From positions 22,798 to 86,797 of the forward strand of contig CAZGWE010000003.1 of NCBI GenBank assembly GCA_964529405.1: a stretch of DNA of 64,000 bases, given 5' to 3'. The DNA comes from CAZGWE01 sp964529405 (lineage in GTDB: Bacteria; Patescibacteriota; UBA1384; XYA2-FULL-43-10; 1-14-0-10-43-13). Shown here piece by piece: positions 35,436 through 41,733 of this stretch. The notes beneath the pieces were generated by a model. It was given only the letters and a program-made list of their open reading frames with translations. It ran no database searches and was not told the DNA's origin. Every line of letters begins with the position of its first letter. Position 1 is the stretch's first letter. Both the position numbers and the translations under genes were made by a program.

Positions 35436-35739
35436 CTCGATTAACCAAATTAATGTTACCTCTCCGAACTATTAACTCCCGTCCTAATATTTAGCGCCTA
35501 ACAATAACCGATGCGTAATAATAATGAATGGGTATTGATAGTCAGAAACTAATGATAAGATAGCGCTATCAATAACAACTGTCAATAACCCGCTGTGGAT
35601 AAGTCATTTTTTTGGAAGAAATGGCAATATCGGGACATTCCTCGCAATCTGTCAGGCAACAAAAAAACGGGGAAACCGGTATATGCCGTGCCCGTTTATG
35701 GCTATCGAATGTAGTTATTAGACAGGCTCTAAGAGAATG
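35436..35739. promoter_or_regulatory. Regulatory region upstream of the first fur-type gene
   Basis: This gap of about 300 bases contains a 9-bp inverted repeat TATTGATAG (35533-35541) / CTATCAATA (35566-35574), an inner 12-bp palindrome GATAGCGCTATC (35559-35570), and an isolated DnaA-box-like TGTGGATAA (35594-35602). It also contains the terminator of the second rubredoxin gene. No open frame was found. Confidence 0.5.
35665..35697 (-). terminator. Terminator for the second rubredoxin gene
   Basis: On the minus strand, AACGGG pairs with CCCGTT around an inner hairpin (ACGG/CCGG region) and is followed by a T-tract at 35667-35661. Confidence 0.6.
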
Positions 35740-35973
35740 CTATCCTTCCACTTTTGATCCCTCTAAACCGGTAGTGTTTTGATAGTACTCGTTTTCAGGC
35801 TCAAATTCTGCTTTTGTCACGCCGCACAACGGACACAACCAGTCGTCTGGAATATCCTCGAATGCTGTGCCAGCTGGAATGCCGCCCTCCGGGTCCCCCT
35901 CGGCCGGATCATAAACATAACCGCAGGGCGGACATAAATAACGCTTTGAAGTTTTGTCCTTAGATATAATCAT
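35740..35973 (-). CDS. Rubredoxin, second copy
   Basis: A 77-residue rubredoxin with the iron ligands in [12 protein letters not shown] and WLCPLCGV. It differs from the copy at 34631 in sequence and has a longer acidic tail, so the two are not recent duplicates. It has a purine-rich GAGAG ribosome-binding region and its own terminator. Two rubredoxins in one small region suggest separate electron-transfer partners. Confidence 0.92.
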   Translation of the reverse strand: MIISKDKTSKRYLCPPCGYVYDPAEGDPEGGIPAGTAFEDIPDDWLCPLCGVTKAEFEPENEYYQNTTGLEGSKVEG

Positions 35974-36037
35974 TCTCTCTAAAAAGTTAAGCTGATTAAT
36001 TACAGTTTAAAATCCTAATTGCTAATTTCTAAATCTC

Positions 36038-36070
36038 TTCGAGAGCCTGAGGACTCCTCAGAGCCTCGAA
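36038..36070. repeat. Hairpin upstream of the second rubredoxin gene
   Basis: TTCGAG...CTCGAA with inner CTGAGGA/TCCTCAG, separated by symmetric AGC bulges. It is likely an mRNA hairpin in the gap between the second Fur-family gene and rubredoxin. Confidence 0.5.
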
Positions 36071-36166
36071 CGGCCTAAACAGATTCTAATGTTCAAATGT
36101 CAAAACGTTTTGAGATTATTTTTTGCATTTTGATATTCTTTAGGATTTAGGATTTCGTGCTTAGGA

Positions 36167-36208
36167 TTTATTGGTATTTGCAACACATGTGTTGCAAATA
36201 CCAATAAA
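36167..36208. repeat. Perfect 42-bp palindrome at the fur 3' end
   Basis: Left half TTTATTGGTATTTGCAACACA and its exact complement on the right, with no spacer. It contains the stop codon and last 13 codons of the second Fur-family gene. No T-tract follows. A perfect spacerless palindrome of this length is unusual in coding DNA. Confidence 0.85.
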
Positions 36209-36605
36209 CATAGTACTCAACCTGCTTGATTTTGCCCATACTTTTCAGATCTTTGGCAATGCGGCGGCTGGCCTGCCAGATGTCGTAAATCTTAACGCAC
36301 TCAGTGCAGATGAAGTGCCCGTGATACTGAGTGTTGGCATCATATCGGCTCTTGCCGTCATTTGCCACCACTTGGATAATAAAGCCATTATCAACCGAAT
36401 ATTTTAAATTGCGATAGACGGTTGAAATATTGATTTTAGGTAAATCCTTTTTAACTGCCTCGAATATGTCCTCTGCCGTCGGATGGTTGCTAACACTCCG
36501 CAGATATTGAAGTATCAAGGTACGCTGTTTGGTCAAACGATTTCCGGTATTGTTGACGATCTCTTTGATATCCAAGACATCGTCTGCACACATTTCTTCC
36601 ACCAT
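36168..36605 (-). CDS. Fur-family transcriptional regulator with palindrome-derived C-terminus
   Basis: A 145-residue regulator from the ATG at 36605 (GAGGG ribosome-binding site). Winged helix: GNRLTKQRTLILQYLRS and INISTVYRNLKYS. The first zinc motif HFICTEC is present. The second CxxC, intact in the paralogue at 34977, is missing: after VEYYVY the sequence changes to WYLQHMCCKYQ, encoded by a perfect palindrome. Zinc binding at the second site may be lost or replaced by the CC pair. A TGCATT/AATGCA inverted repeat in its promoter suggests autoregulation. Confidence 0.87.
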   Translation of the reverse strand: MVEEMCADDVLDIKEIVNNTGNRLTKQRTLILQYLRSVSNHPTAEDIFEAVKKDLPKINISTVYRNLKYSVDNGFIIQVVANDGKSRYDANTQYHGHFICTECVKIYDIWQASRRIAKDLKSMGKIKQVEYYVYWYLQHMCCKYQ

Positions 36606-36631
36606 ATTTACCCTCACTATTGCTATTAAGT

Positions 36632-36646
36632 TGCATTAACAATGCA
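36632..36646. promoter_or_regulatory. Candidate operator upstream of the second fur-type gene
   Basis: A perfect 6-3-6 inverted repeat TGCATT AAC AATGCA, 26 bases upstream of the start codon; a possible autoregulatory site. Confidence 0.45.
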
Positions 36647-36741
36647 CCGCTTATTGCAAATTAGTGTCAATAATTAATCAGTGGATAACTTACTTACCAG
36701 ACAGAACGTAAACCTGGACAGTATTTTTTTCAAAATAATGG

Positions 36742-36933
36742 TTAGTATGGAAAAGTTGTCTCTTGGCTGGAGCTTGCGCTGTCCTCGCCCCCGTTCTGAT
36801 TAGCTATGGCAAAGTAGTAAATTAAAGCATAAATCAACCCGCCGATGATTACATAAAGCAGAATCCACTGCCAAAGCGGACGCTTCCCATAGCCTCGATT
36901 TTTATTGTCTTCTTCTTGATAATTTTCAGATAT
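36742..36933 (-). CDS. Small membrane protein with GKRPLWQW motif, no canonical start codon
   Basis: A 63-residue frame: acidic N-terminus, the motif RGYGKRPLWQW, one hydrophobic helix (ILLYVIIGGLIYALIYYFAI) and a Ser/Glu-rich tail. Small proteins of this layout are familiar from Patescibacteria, to my knowledge. A good AAAGGAG ribosome-binding site sits five bases before an ATA codon at 36933. No ATG, GTG or TTG exists between the upstream in-frame stop and the conserved part. It either starts at ATA or has lost its start by mutation. Confidence 0.65.
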   Translation of the reverse strand: MSENYQEEDNKNRGYGKRPLWQWILLYVIIGGLIYALIYYFAIANQNGGEDSASSSQETTFPY

Positions 36934-37009
36934 TTGTACTCCTTTTGCCTTTTATAGCTCAAATGCAAATACAATCAAATGCCGCTAATCAATGATTAAC
37001 AGCAATTCT

Positions 37010-37099
37010 TGGCGGAGAGGGTGGGATTTGAACCCACGAGGAGCTTGCACCCCTGGCTGTTTTCAAGACAGCTGCACTAGACCGCTATGCGACCTCTCC
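37010..37099 (-). tRNA. tRNA-Ser (anticodon UGA)
   Basis: Class II tRNA with acceptor GGAGAGG/CCTCTCC, anticodon loop CTTGAAA (anticodon TGA), long variable arm (AGGGGTGCAAGCTCCT) and T-arm GTGGGTTCAAATCCCAC. The 3' CCA is encoded (complement of 37010-37012). Confidence 0.93.
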
Positions 37100-37180
37100 A
37101 GATCTATCAAATTCTAACATTTTTGAGCTCATTTTACAACCTTGAAGCGCATAGTAAAACATAATATGATGGAGAAGAAA

Positions 37181-37384
37181 ATGAAGTTAACCAGCTAACA
37201 ACTTGATCGATTGTCAGATATTTTAAGTAACCTTAGTTTGATTTTCTTTGCTTCGTTAGTTGTACCACTTCTCATTGATTCTGGTGATAAAATTTCGATT
37301 ATTAAATTTTTGTTTGGACTACTAATTAGTATCTACTTCTGGACAATAAGCCTGATCTTTGTCAAAAGGAGTAAAAATGGATAA
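37181..37384 (+). pseudogene. Small two-helix membrane protein gene with in-frame TAA at codon 6
   Basis: A GGAGAAG ribosome-binding site precedes ATG AAG TTA ACC AGC TAA, after which the same frame stays open for 61 codons. It encodes QLDRLSDILSNLSLIFFASL and a second hydrophobic helix, ending in a basic tail. The TAA probably replaced a CAA, since the next codon is also CAA. Translation might restart at the TTG at 37208, or the gene may be dead. The next small gene overlaps its end. Confidence 0.6.
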
Positions 37385-37490
37385 TTTAATTCTTTTCTAT
37401 TTAACCGGCGCCATCCTTTTGCTGATAACAATATTATTATTTTGGCCATATATTCACGGCCGAAGCGAAGATTCAAAAAAAAACAGATAA
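37377..37490 (+). CDS. Small single-helix membrane protein
   Basis: A 37-residue protein: a short N-terminus, one membrane helix (YLTGAILLLITILLFW) and a basic tail ending KKNR. It has a perfect AAAGGAG ribosome-binding site six bases before the ATG and overlaps the end of the preceding small gene by 8 bases. The function is unknown. Confidence 0.6.
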   Translation: MDNLILFYLTGAILLLITILLFWPYIHGRSEDSKKNR

Positions 37491-37506
37491 AAAGAAAAAG
37501 AGATAG

Positions 37507-38256
37507 ATGCCCATTCCACAGTTCAATGAAAAATTTAATTCAGAGAACTCGATAAAAGCCTTGGAGATGTTACTCAATAACAACAAAGTCTCCGATATTT
37601 CTGAACTGCCAAAAGCACCAACAAACTGTATTTTTAGTCCTCTAACCAAGATTAGGCCAGCTATCGAAGAAAAAGTTGGGCTTAAAAGAGGTCCGGGCAT
37701 TATCGAACCAATTCTAATTTCGGATAATATCGCTACCTACTGCAACTTTGTCGGTTTTGGGGCGCCAATGTGGTCTTGGATCTTTGAGCAACTAATCGCT
37801 TATGGCATCAAAAATTTTATCTATGTTGGCGTCTTCGGCAAAGTTAATTCAAAATACGACAATGAATCGATTTACGTTGTAGAAAAAGCCTTGAGAGACG
37901 AGGGTGTCTCTTATCACTATTTGAAAGATGATGATAAGTGGTCGTACCCAAATAATGAACTAACCCAAAAACTGATCAATAATGGAGCCAAGCCAATTTC
38001 AATATGGACCACTGACTGCATGTTTAGGCAGACCTTTGCTGAAATTGATTATGCTTGCCAAAATGATATTGCCGGCTTTGAGATGGAGTGCTCCGCCCTC
38101 TTCGCTGTCGCCAAGGAAAAAGGCGTCAAAATCGCTTCTCTGCAAGTTGTCAGCGATTACTATTTGGATGACAAACACACTTCGATTTTTAACACAGAAC
38201 CATGCATTAACAATCTCAACAAAGCAATCGAATTAGCTCTCAAAGTATTGCGATAG
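37507..38256 (+). CDS. Purine/uridine nucleoside phosphorylase family protein
   Basis: A 249-residue protein of the PNP/UDP phosphorylase fold, which splits nucleosides with phosphate. The nucleoside-binding motif GFEMECSALFAVAKEKGVK and following LQVVSD are clear, as is YGIKNFIYVGVFGKVN in the phosphate-binding area. The N-terminus is longer than usual. It follows the small membrane genes on the same strand after 16 bases. Nucleoside salvage would suit a host-dependent organism; the preferred nucleoside is unknown. Confidence 0.82.
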   Translation: MPIPQFNEKFNSENSIKALEMLLNNNKVSDISELPKAPTNCIFSPLTKIRPAIEEKVGLKRGPGIIEPILISDNIATYCNFVGFGAPMWSWIFEQLIAYGIKNFIYVGVFGKVNSKYDNESIYVVEKALRDEGVSYHYLKDDDKWSYPNNELTQKLINNGAKPISIWTTDCMFRQTFAEIDYACQNDIAGFEMECSALFAVAKEKGVKIASLQVVSDYYLDDKHTSIFNTEPCINNLNKAIELALKVLR

Positions 38257-38283
38257 TTTGGTCTCTAACTTTCGGAAGAATGT

Positions 38284-38293
38284 GTCGATCGAC
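38284..38293. repeat. GTCGATCGAC palindrome, copy 1
   Basis: A 10-bp palindrome 27 bases past the phosphorylase-like gene. The same core recurs at 39334-39347, so the two flank the coiled-coil and peptidase-like genes. Confidence 0.4.
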
Positions 38294-38406
38294 GTAAATC
38301 TCCGAAACAAAAAATATTTTTTGTCAGATTCTTTGTTTAATTTAAGATTTATAGGCTTGCCATCGCCAACATTGACAGCCAGTAACCGTAGCAGTACCAT
38401 TGAATC

Positions 38407-38856
38407 ATGAAGAAAGAAATAACAAACAATGACATAATTGCGGCAATAGAAAAAATCGATCACAAGGTTGATCAAGTTAAGGGCGAGCTAAAAAGTGACA
38501 TAATTGCGGCAACAAAAAAGACGGATGACAAAGTCGATCAGGTTAGAGGTGAGCTCAAACAGGACATCACTGATATCAAAGCGTCGCTAGCGAGTTCAAC
38601 CGATACTCTCAAGTTGGACATTACCGATATTAAAAAGGGATTTACAGATCTGGCTCAAACTGCCATCAACAGTTTTACTCACATTGAAAGACGGCTTGAA
38701 AAAGTAGAAACCAACACGACATGGATGCGAAATATCTTAGAGCAAAACACCGGAACATTACTGCGCTTGGACCAAGAGCGTCTTTTTACCATCAACCATG
38801 TCAATCGGTTGGAAAACGAAATTAAACAAATCAAAGCCCAATTAAAGATCTCTTAG
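38407..38856 (+). CDS. Coiled-coil protein with tandem 22-residue repeat
   Basis: A 149-residue, highly charged helical protein. The N-terminal half contains two adjacent 22-residue units (DIIAAIEKIDHKVDQVKGEL and DIIAATKKTDDKVDQVRGEL) and two shorter DITDIK units. The rest is a long amphipathic coil. There is no signal peptide or membrane helix. It is probably an oligomeric scaffold; the function is unknown. It lies 2 bases before the next gene and is likely co-transcribed. Confidence 0.7.
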   Translation: MKKEITNNDIIAAIEKIDHKVDQVKGELKSDIIAATKKTDDKVDQVRGELKQDITDIKASLASSTDTLKLDITDIKKGFTDLAQTAINSFTHIERRLEKVETNTTWMRNILEQNTGTLLRLDQERLFTINHVNRLENEIKQIKAQLKIS

Positions 38857-38858
38857 AG

Positions 38859-39329
38859 ATGAAACGTTTTGAAATCTATGGCTTTGCTTTTCAGAAAAGC
38901 AATATTAGTTCAATTACTCTCTATCAATTAAAGAACATTGATTGTTGCTATCTGGTTTGGGGCACGAGTTCGATCGAGACTTATCTCGATTTTTTGTTGC
39001 AGCATCAACCTGCGCATATCTTAGGGCTCGGAGCTTATACCGGCAAAGATCAAGACAAAATTCGCATCGAGCAAACTTGCACCAATAAGTTTCGTAATGG
39101 TTTTATCGAGGGTAATTCACTCGAGACCATTCAAATTAATCCCTATCTTAAATCCAATCCGACATCAAAGTTTGCCAAAGGCATCGGCAACTCTTACTGC
39201 AACTATATATCTTATCGAATCACAAAATTGATCGAGACCGGTGAACTAAAATCTCGATACACTTTCTTGCACCTGCCAAAATCTTTCAACCTGTATCTAG
39301 CAGTTCAAAGCATTGATCAAATGATCTAG
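38859..39329 (+). CDS. Pyroglutamyl-peptidase I (C15)-like protein
   Basis: A 156-residue divergent relative of pyrrolidone-carboxyl peptidase. The match lies in ILGLGAYTGKDQDKIRIEQ (conserved G-x-G...Glu region), GNSYCNYISYRI (catalytic Cys in the position of the family's YLCN) and FLHLP, where a catalytic His is expected. It is shorter than typical C15 enzymes (about 200-215 residues), mostly at the N-terminus. It may still remove N-terminal pyroglutamate or act on another amide. Confidence 0.62.
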   Translation: MKRFEIYGFAFQKSNISSITLYQLKNIDCCYLVWGTSSIETYLDFLLQHQPAHILGLGAYTGKDQDKIRIEQTCTNKFRNGFIEGNSLETIQINPYLKSNPTSKFAKGIGNSYCNYISYRITKLIETGELKSRYTFLHLPKSFNLYLAVQSIDQMI

Positions 39330-39333
39330 AATT

Positions 39334-39347
39334 TCGTCGATCGACGA
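39334..39347. repeat. TCGTCGATCGACGA palindrome, copy 2
   Basis: A perfect 14-bp palindrome between the converging peptidase-like and comF genes, sharing its core with the site at 38284. Confidence 0.4.
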
Positions 39348-39362
39348 GAATCGGTGAATAAA

Positions 39363-40076
39363 TTATCCCCTAGCTACCACCACTCCCCAAACCTTCTTAG
39401 CACCCGCTTCTTTTAACACCTTGGCGCACTCGTTTAGAGTCGAAAGAGTTGTAGCCACGTCGTCAACCAATAAAATCGTTTTGCCTTCAATAGATTCAGC
39501 ATCGGCAATTCTAAAAGCATCAGTGATGTTGGTCCGGCGTTTGGTACCAGAGAGCTTGGCCTGTGGATCAGTATATCTGGTTCTCTCCAGCGCCAGACTG
39601 CCATGAAGCTCCAGTTCATTCGAAAGATAGCGAGCCAGTAATTCAGCTTGGTTAAAGCCTCTCTCCTTCTCCTTTCGGGGATGCAGCGGCACCGGCACAA
39701 CCCACAACAGATCGCCCCGGGGTAGTTTGTATCTTAATCTCTGACAAATTAATTCACCCAGCATCGGCGCCAGTTCCGCTAATCCGCCATACTTGAGTTC
39801 GTGAATCATCTCCTTGGTCGGACCCTGATCATAACGGGCTGAGACGATTAATCCGTCGAGCGATAAATTAAGGCGGCGCTTGCAATTTTGGCAAAATTCA
39901 CCATAGCGGTTTATTCGTCCGCACTCCGGACAGGTTGGTGTTTGGATCCTTTCGATCCGGCCGGCGCAATCAAAACAGAGATAAACTCCCTCCAAGCCGC
40001 AACCGACACAGACTTTAGGAAAAAAGATGTCGAGAAAAAGATCCTTGGTTTGTGTTAATAAAGTCTTGGATTGCAT
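39363..40076 (-). CDS. comF: ComF family protein (phosphoribosyltransferase fold)
   Basis: A 237-residue competence-related protein. The N-terminal zinc finger is CVGCGLEGVYLCFDC plus a second CPECG...CQNC group. The C-terminal half is a phosphoribosyltransferase fold with VVPVPLHPRKEKERGFNQAE and the PRPP motif TILLVDDVATTLSTL. In naturally competent bacteria ComF acts with ComEC and ComFA during DNA uptake, which would suit DNA scavenging here. Confidence 0.9.
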   Translation of the reverse strand: MQSKTLLTQTKDLFLDIFFPKVCVGCGLEGVYLCFDCAGRIERIQTPTCPECGRINRYGEFCQNCKRRLNLSLDGLIVSARYDQGPTKEMIHELKYGGLAELAPMLGELICQRLRYKLPRGDLLWVVPVPLHPRKEKERGFNQAELLARYLSNELELHGSLALERTRYTDPQAKLSGTKRRTNITDAFRIADAESIEGKTILLVDDVATTLSTLNECAKVLKEAGAKKVWGVVVARG

Positions 40077-40102
40077 AATAATCTATTCGTTCATCGTTTA
40101 AT

Positions 40103-40197
40103 GGTTACGAAGCCAGTATCGTCAAAAGTCTGTCGGTCACGGCCTAAGAAACCAAAAGACATAACCGCTCAACGATACCGGCTTCGTTACCGTAACC
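40103..40197. repeat. Palindromic repeat, copy C, between comF and hsp20
   Basis: A 95-bp element with GGTTACGAAGCCAGTATCGT at the left; 18 of these 20 bases pair with the right arm ending GGCTTCGTTACC, which is followed by GTAACC. It shares both ends with copies A (28146) and B (28857). Confidence 0.78.
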
Positions 40198-40224
40198 GTT
40201 TTACATTGTACTTCCAATTCTTTA

Positions 40225-40254
40225 TTGACTATTATCCAGTAATTTAACTATAAT
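40225..40254 (+). promoter_or_regulatory. Strong promoter for hsp20-galU
   Basis: TTGACT (40225-40230), an 18-base spacer and consensus TATAAT (40249-40254). Confidence 0.7.
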
Positions 40255-40338
40255 GGATATAGTACACAAAGCATGAAGCGCAGAACAACGCGACAGGTAT
40301 CCGAATGTTTCATGTTCCATGAATATAAAGGAGGGACG

Positions 40339-40740
40339 GTGCAAGAGGGAAATTTGCACGACGACTGGCTCTCTGAGACATCAGAGGGTGAACTTGCTAT
40401 AGATGTTTGCCATGATGCGCACAACATCTATATTCTTGCACCTGTCGCTGGTGTCAAGGCTTCTGATGTTGACGTTTCCATTACCGACGAAGTTGTTACT
40501 ATTCGCGGCCAACGCAAACCAAACCATGACGTCCCGGAGGAAAAGCACTTCACTCAAGAGTGCTACTGGGGACTTTTTTCTCGCTCCTATGTTTTGCCCA
40601 TGGCCGTTAACTCCGAGGAAGCTAAGGCAACCCTTAAGGATGGCCTATTAAAAATTGTCATTCCAAAAGATGCCAAGGTTAAAACAAAAGTTCTAGAGAT
40701 CATGGAAGAAGAACCAACATCCCTAATCAAAGAAAAATAA
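40339..40740 (+). CDS. Small heat-shock protein Hsp20
   Basis: A 133-residue alpha-crystallin domain chaperone that binds unfolding proteins. The domain runs from GELAIDVCHDAHNIYILAPV to LKDGLLKIVIPK and is followed by a short tail. The GTG at 40339 is preferred because of the AAAGGAGGG ribosome-binding site. In-frame ATG codons at 40273 and 40312 lack such a site but would add up to 22 residues. The promoter at 40225 serves it and, 18 bases downstream, galU. Confidence 0.88.
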   Translation: MQEGNLHDDWLSETSEGELAIDVCHDAHNIYILAPVAGVKASDVDVSITDEVVTIRGQRKPNHDVPEEKHFTQECYWGLFSRSYVLPMAVNSEEAKATLKDGLLKIVIPKDAKVKTKVLEIMEEEPTSLIKEK

Positions 40741-40758
40741 TTGTTATGGAATTTTGCA

Positions 40759-41640
40759 ATGAAAAAAATACGTAAAGCCGTCGTTCCTGCTGCGGGGTAC
40801 GGAACAAGATTTTTGCCCGCTTCAAAAGCTATGCCGAAAGAAATGCTGCCAATTGTTGACAAACCGGTTATCCAATATGTCGTCGAGGAGCTGGCTGAGG
40901 CTGGGATAGAGCAGATTATCATTGTTACCGGTTGGCACAAGAGAGCGATTGAAGACCATTTTGACCGCCATCTGGAGCTTGAGCACAAACTCGAGACAGC
41001 CGGAAAAGAAGCGCAGTTAAAAACGATCCGCGACTTATCGAACCTGGCAGAATTTGTTTATGTCAGGCAGAAAGAAGCGCGCGGCAACGGCGACGCGATT
41101 TTAACGGCCAAGAATATCATCGGCAACGAGCCTTTTGTTGTGCTTTGGGGCGATGACTTTATTGTGGCTGAACCGTCCCGCACCAGACAGCTGATCGAGG
41201 CTTACAACAAATACGGCACGACCATCGCCGCCGGCATCCGGACCAGCAAACCCGAAGATTATAAACGTTACGGCTACGTCAAGGGCGAAGAGATCGAACC
41301 CGGCATCATCAAAATCTCCGAATTGGTCGAAAAACCGGGACCGAAAAATCCCCCCTCCAATCTGGCCGTCGTCTCCGGTTTTGTTTTCCCGCCGGAGATC
41401 TTTAATGCCCTGGAATACTATGAAACCGAAATCGGCCAGGAACTGGTCTGGGTTGACGGCGTCAATGTGCTTCGAGATCAGGGCCAGGATGCTTATGCCA
41501 CTGAAATCAAGAGCGGCAAATATTATGACTGCGGCAACATTACAGAGTATTTGAAAACCAATGTTGAGATGGCTTTGCGCCGCGACGATATTAATGGCGA
41601 ATTCAAAAAATTCATCAAAGAAACAGCACGGGGATTGTAA
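40759..41640 (+). CDS. galU: UTP-glucose-1-phosphate uridylyltransferase
   Basis: A 293-residue enzyme making UDP-glucose, a precursor for surface glycans. Motifs: AVVPAAGYGTRFLPASKAMPKEMLP, EARGNGDAILTAKN, VVLWGDDFIV and VEKPGPKNPPSNLAVVSG. The ATG at 40759 gives the standard N-terminus MKKIRKAVVPAAG. It is co-transcribed with hsp20. Confidence 0.95.
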   Translation: MKKIRKAVVPAAGYGTRFLPASKAMPKEMLPIVDKPVIQYVVEELAEAGIEQIIIVTGWHKRAIEDHFDRHLELEHKLETAGKEAQLKTIRDLSNLAEFVYVRQKEARGNGDAILTAKNIIGNEPFVVLWGDDFIVAEPSRTRQLIEAYNKYGTTIAAGIRTSKPEDYKRYGYVKGEEIEPGIIKISELVEKPGPKNPPSNLAVVSGFVFPPEIFNALEYYETEIGQELVWVDGVNVLRDQGQDAYATEIKSGKYYDCGNITEYLKTNVEMALRRDDINGEFKKFIKETARGL

Positions 41641-41641
41641 G

Positions 41642-41717
41642 TTTATAAAGTTATTAAAGTTTGTAAGGTTTATAAAGTTCGTAAAGTAAAACAGTAATTA
41701 CCATTGAACTTTATAAA
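41642..41717. repeat. 9-bp tandem repeat with inverse copy
   Basis: Five tandem units of the form TTxxTAAAG (41642-41686: TTTATAAAG, TTATTAAAG, TTTGTAAGG, TTTATAAAG, TTCGTAAAG), then a reversed CTTTATAAA at 41709-41717, just before the lipoprotein ribosome-binding site. Confidence 0.65.
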
Positions 41718-41733
41718 CTTAAGGCGGAGGGAC

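Noticed and set aside
35594..35602. Lone DnaA box upstream of the first fur-type gene as a second origin
   Set aside because: A single 9-mer without neighbouring boxes or an AT-rich unwinding region can occur by chance.
30593..41717. Possible CRISPR array among the repeats
   Set aside because: The repeats are palindromic, few, irregularly spaced and of several unrelated kinds; there are no regular spacers or cas genes.
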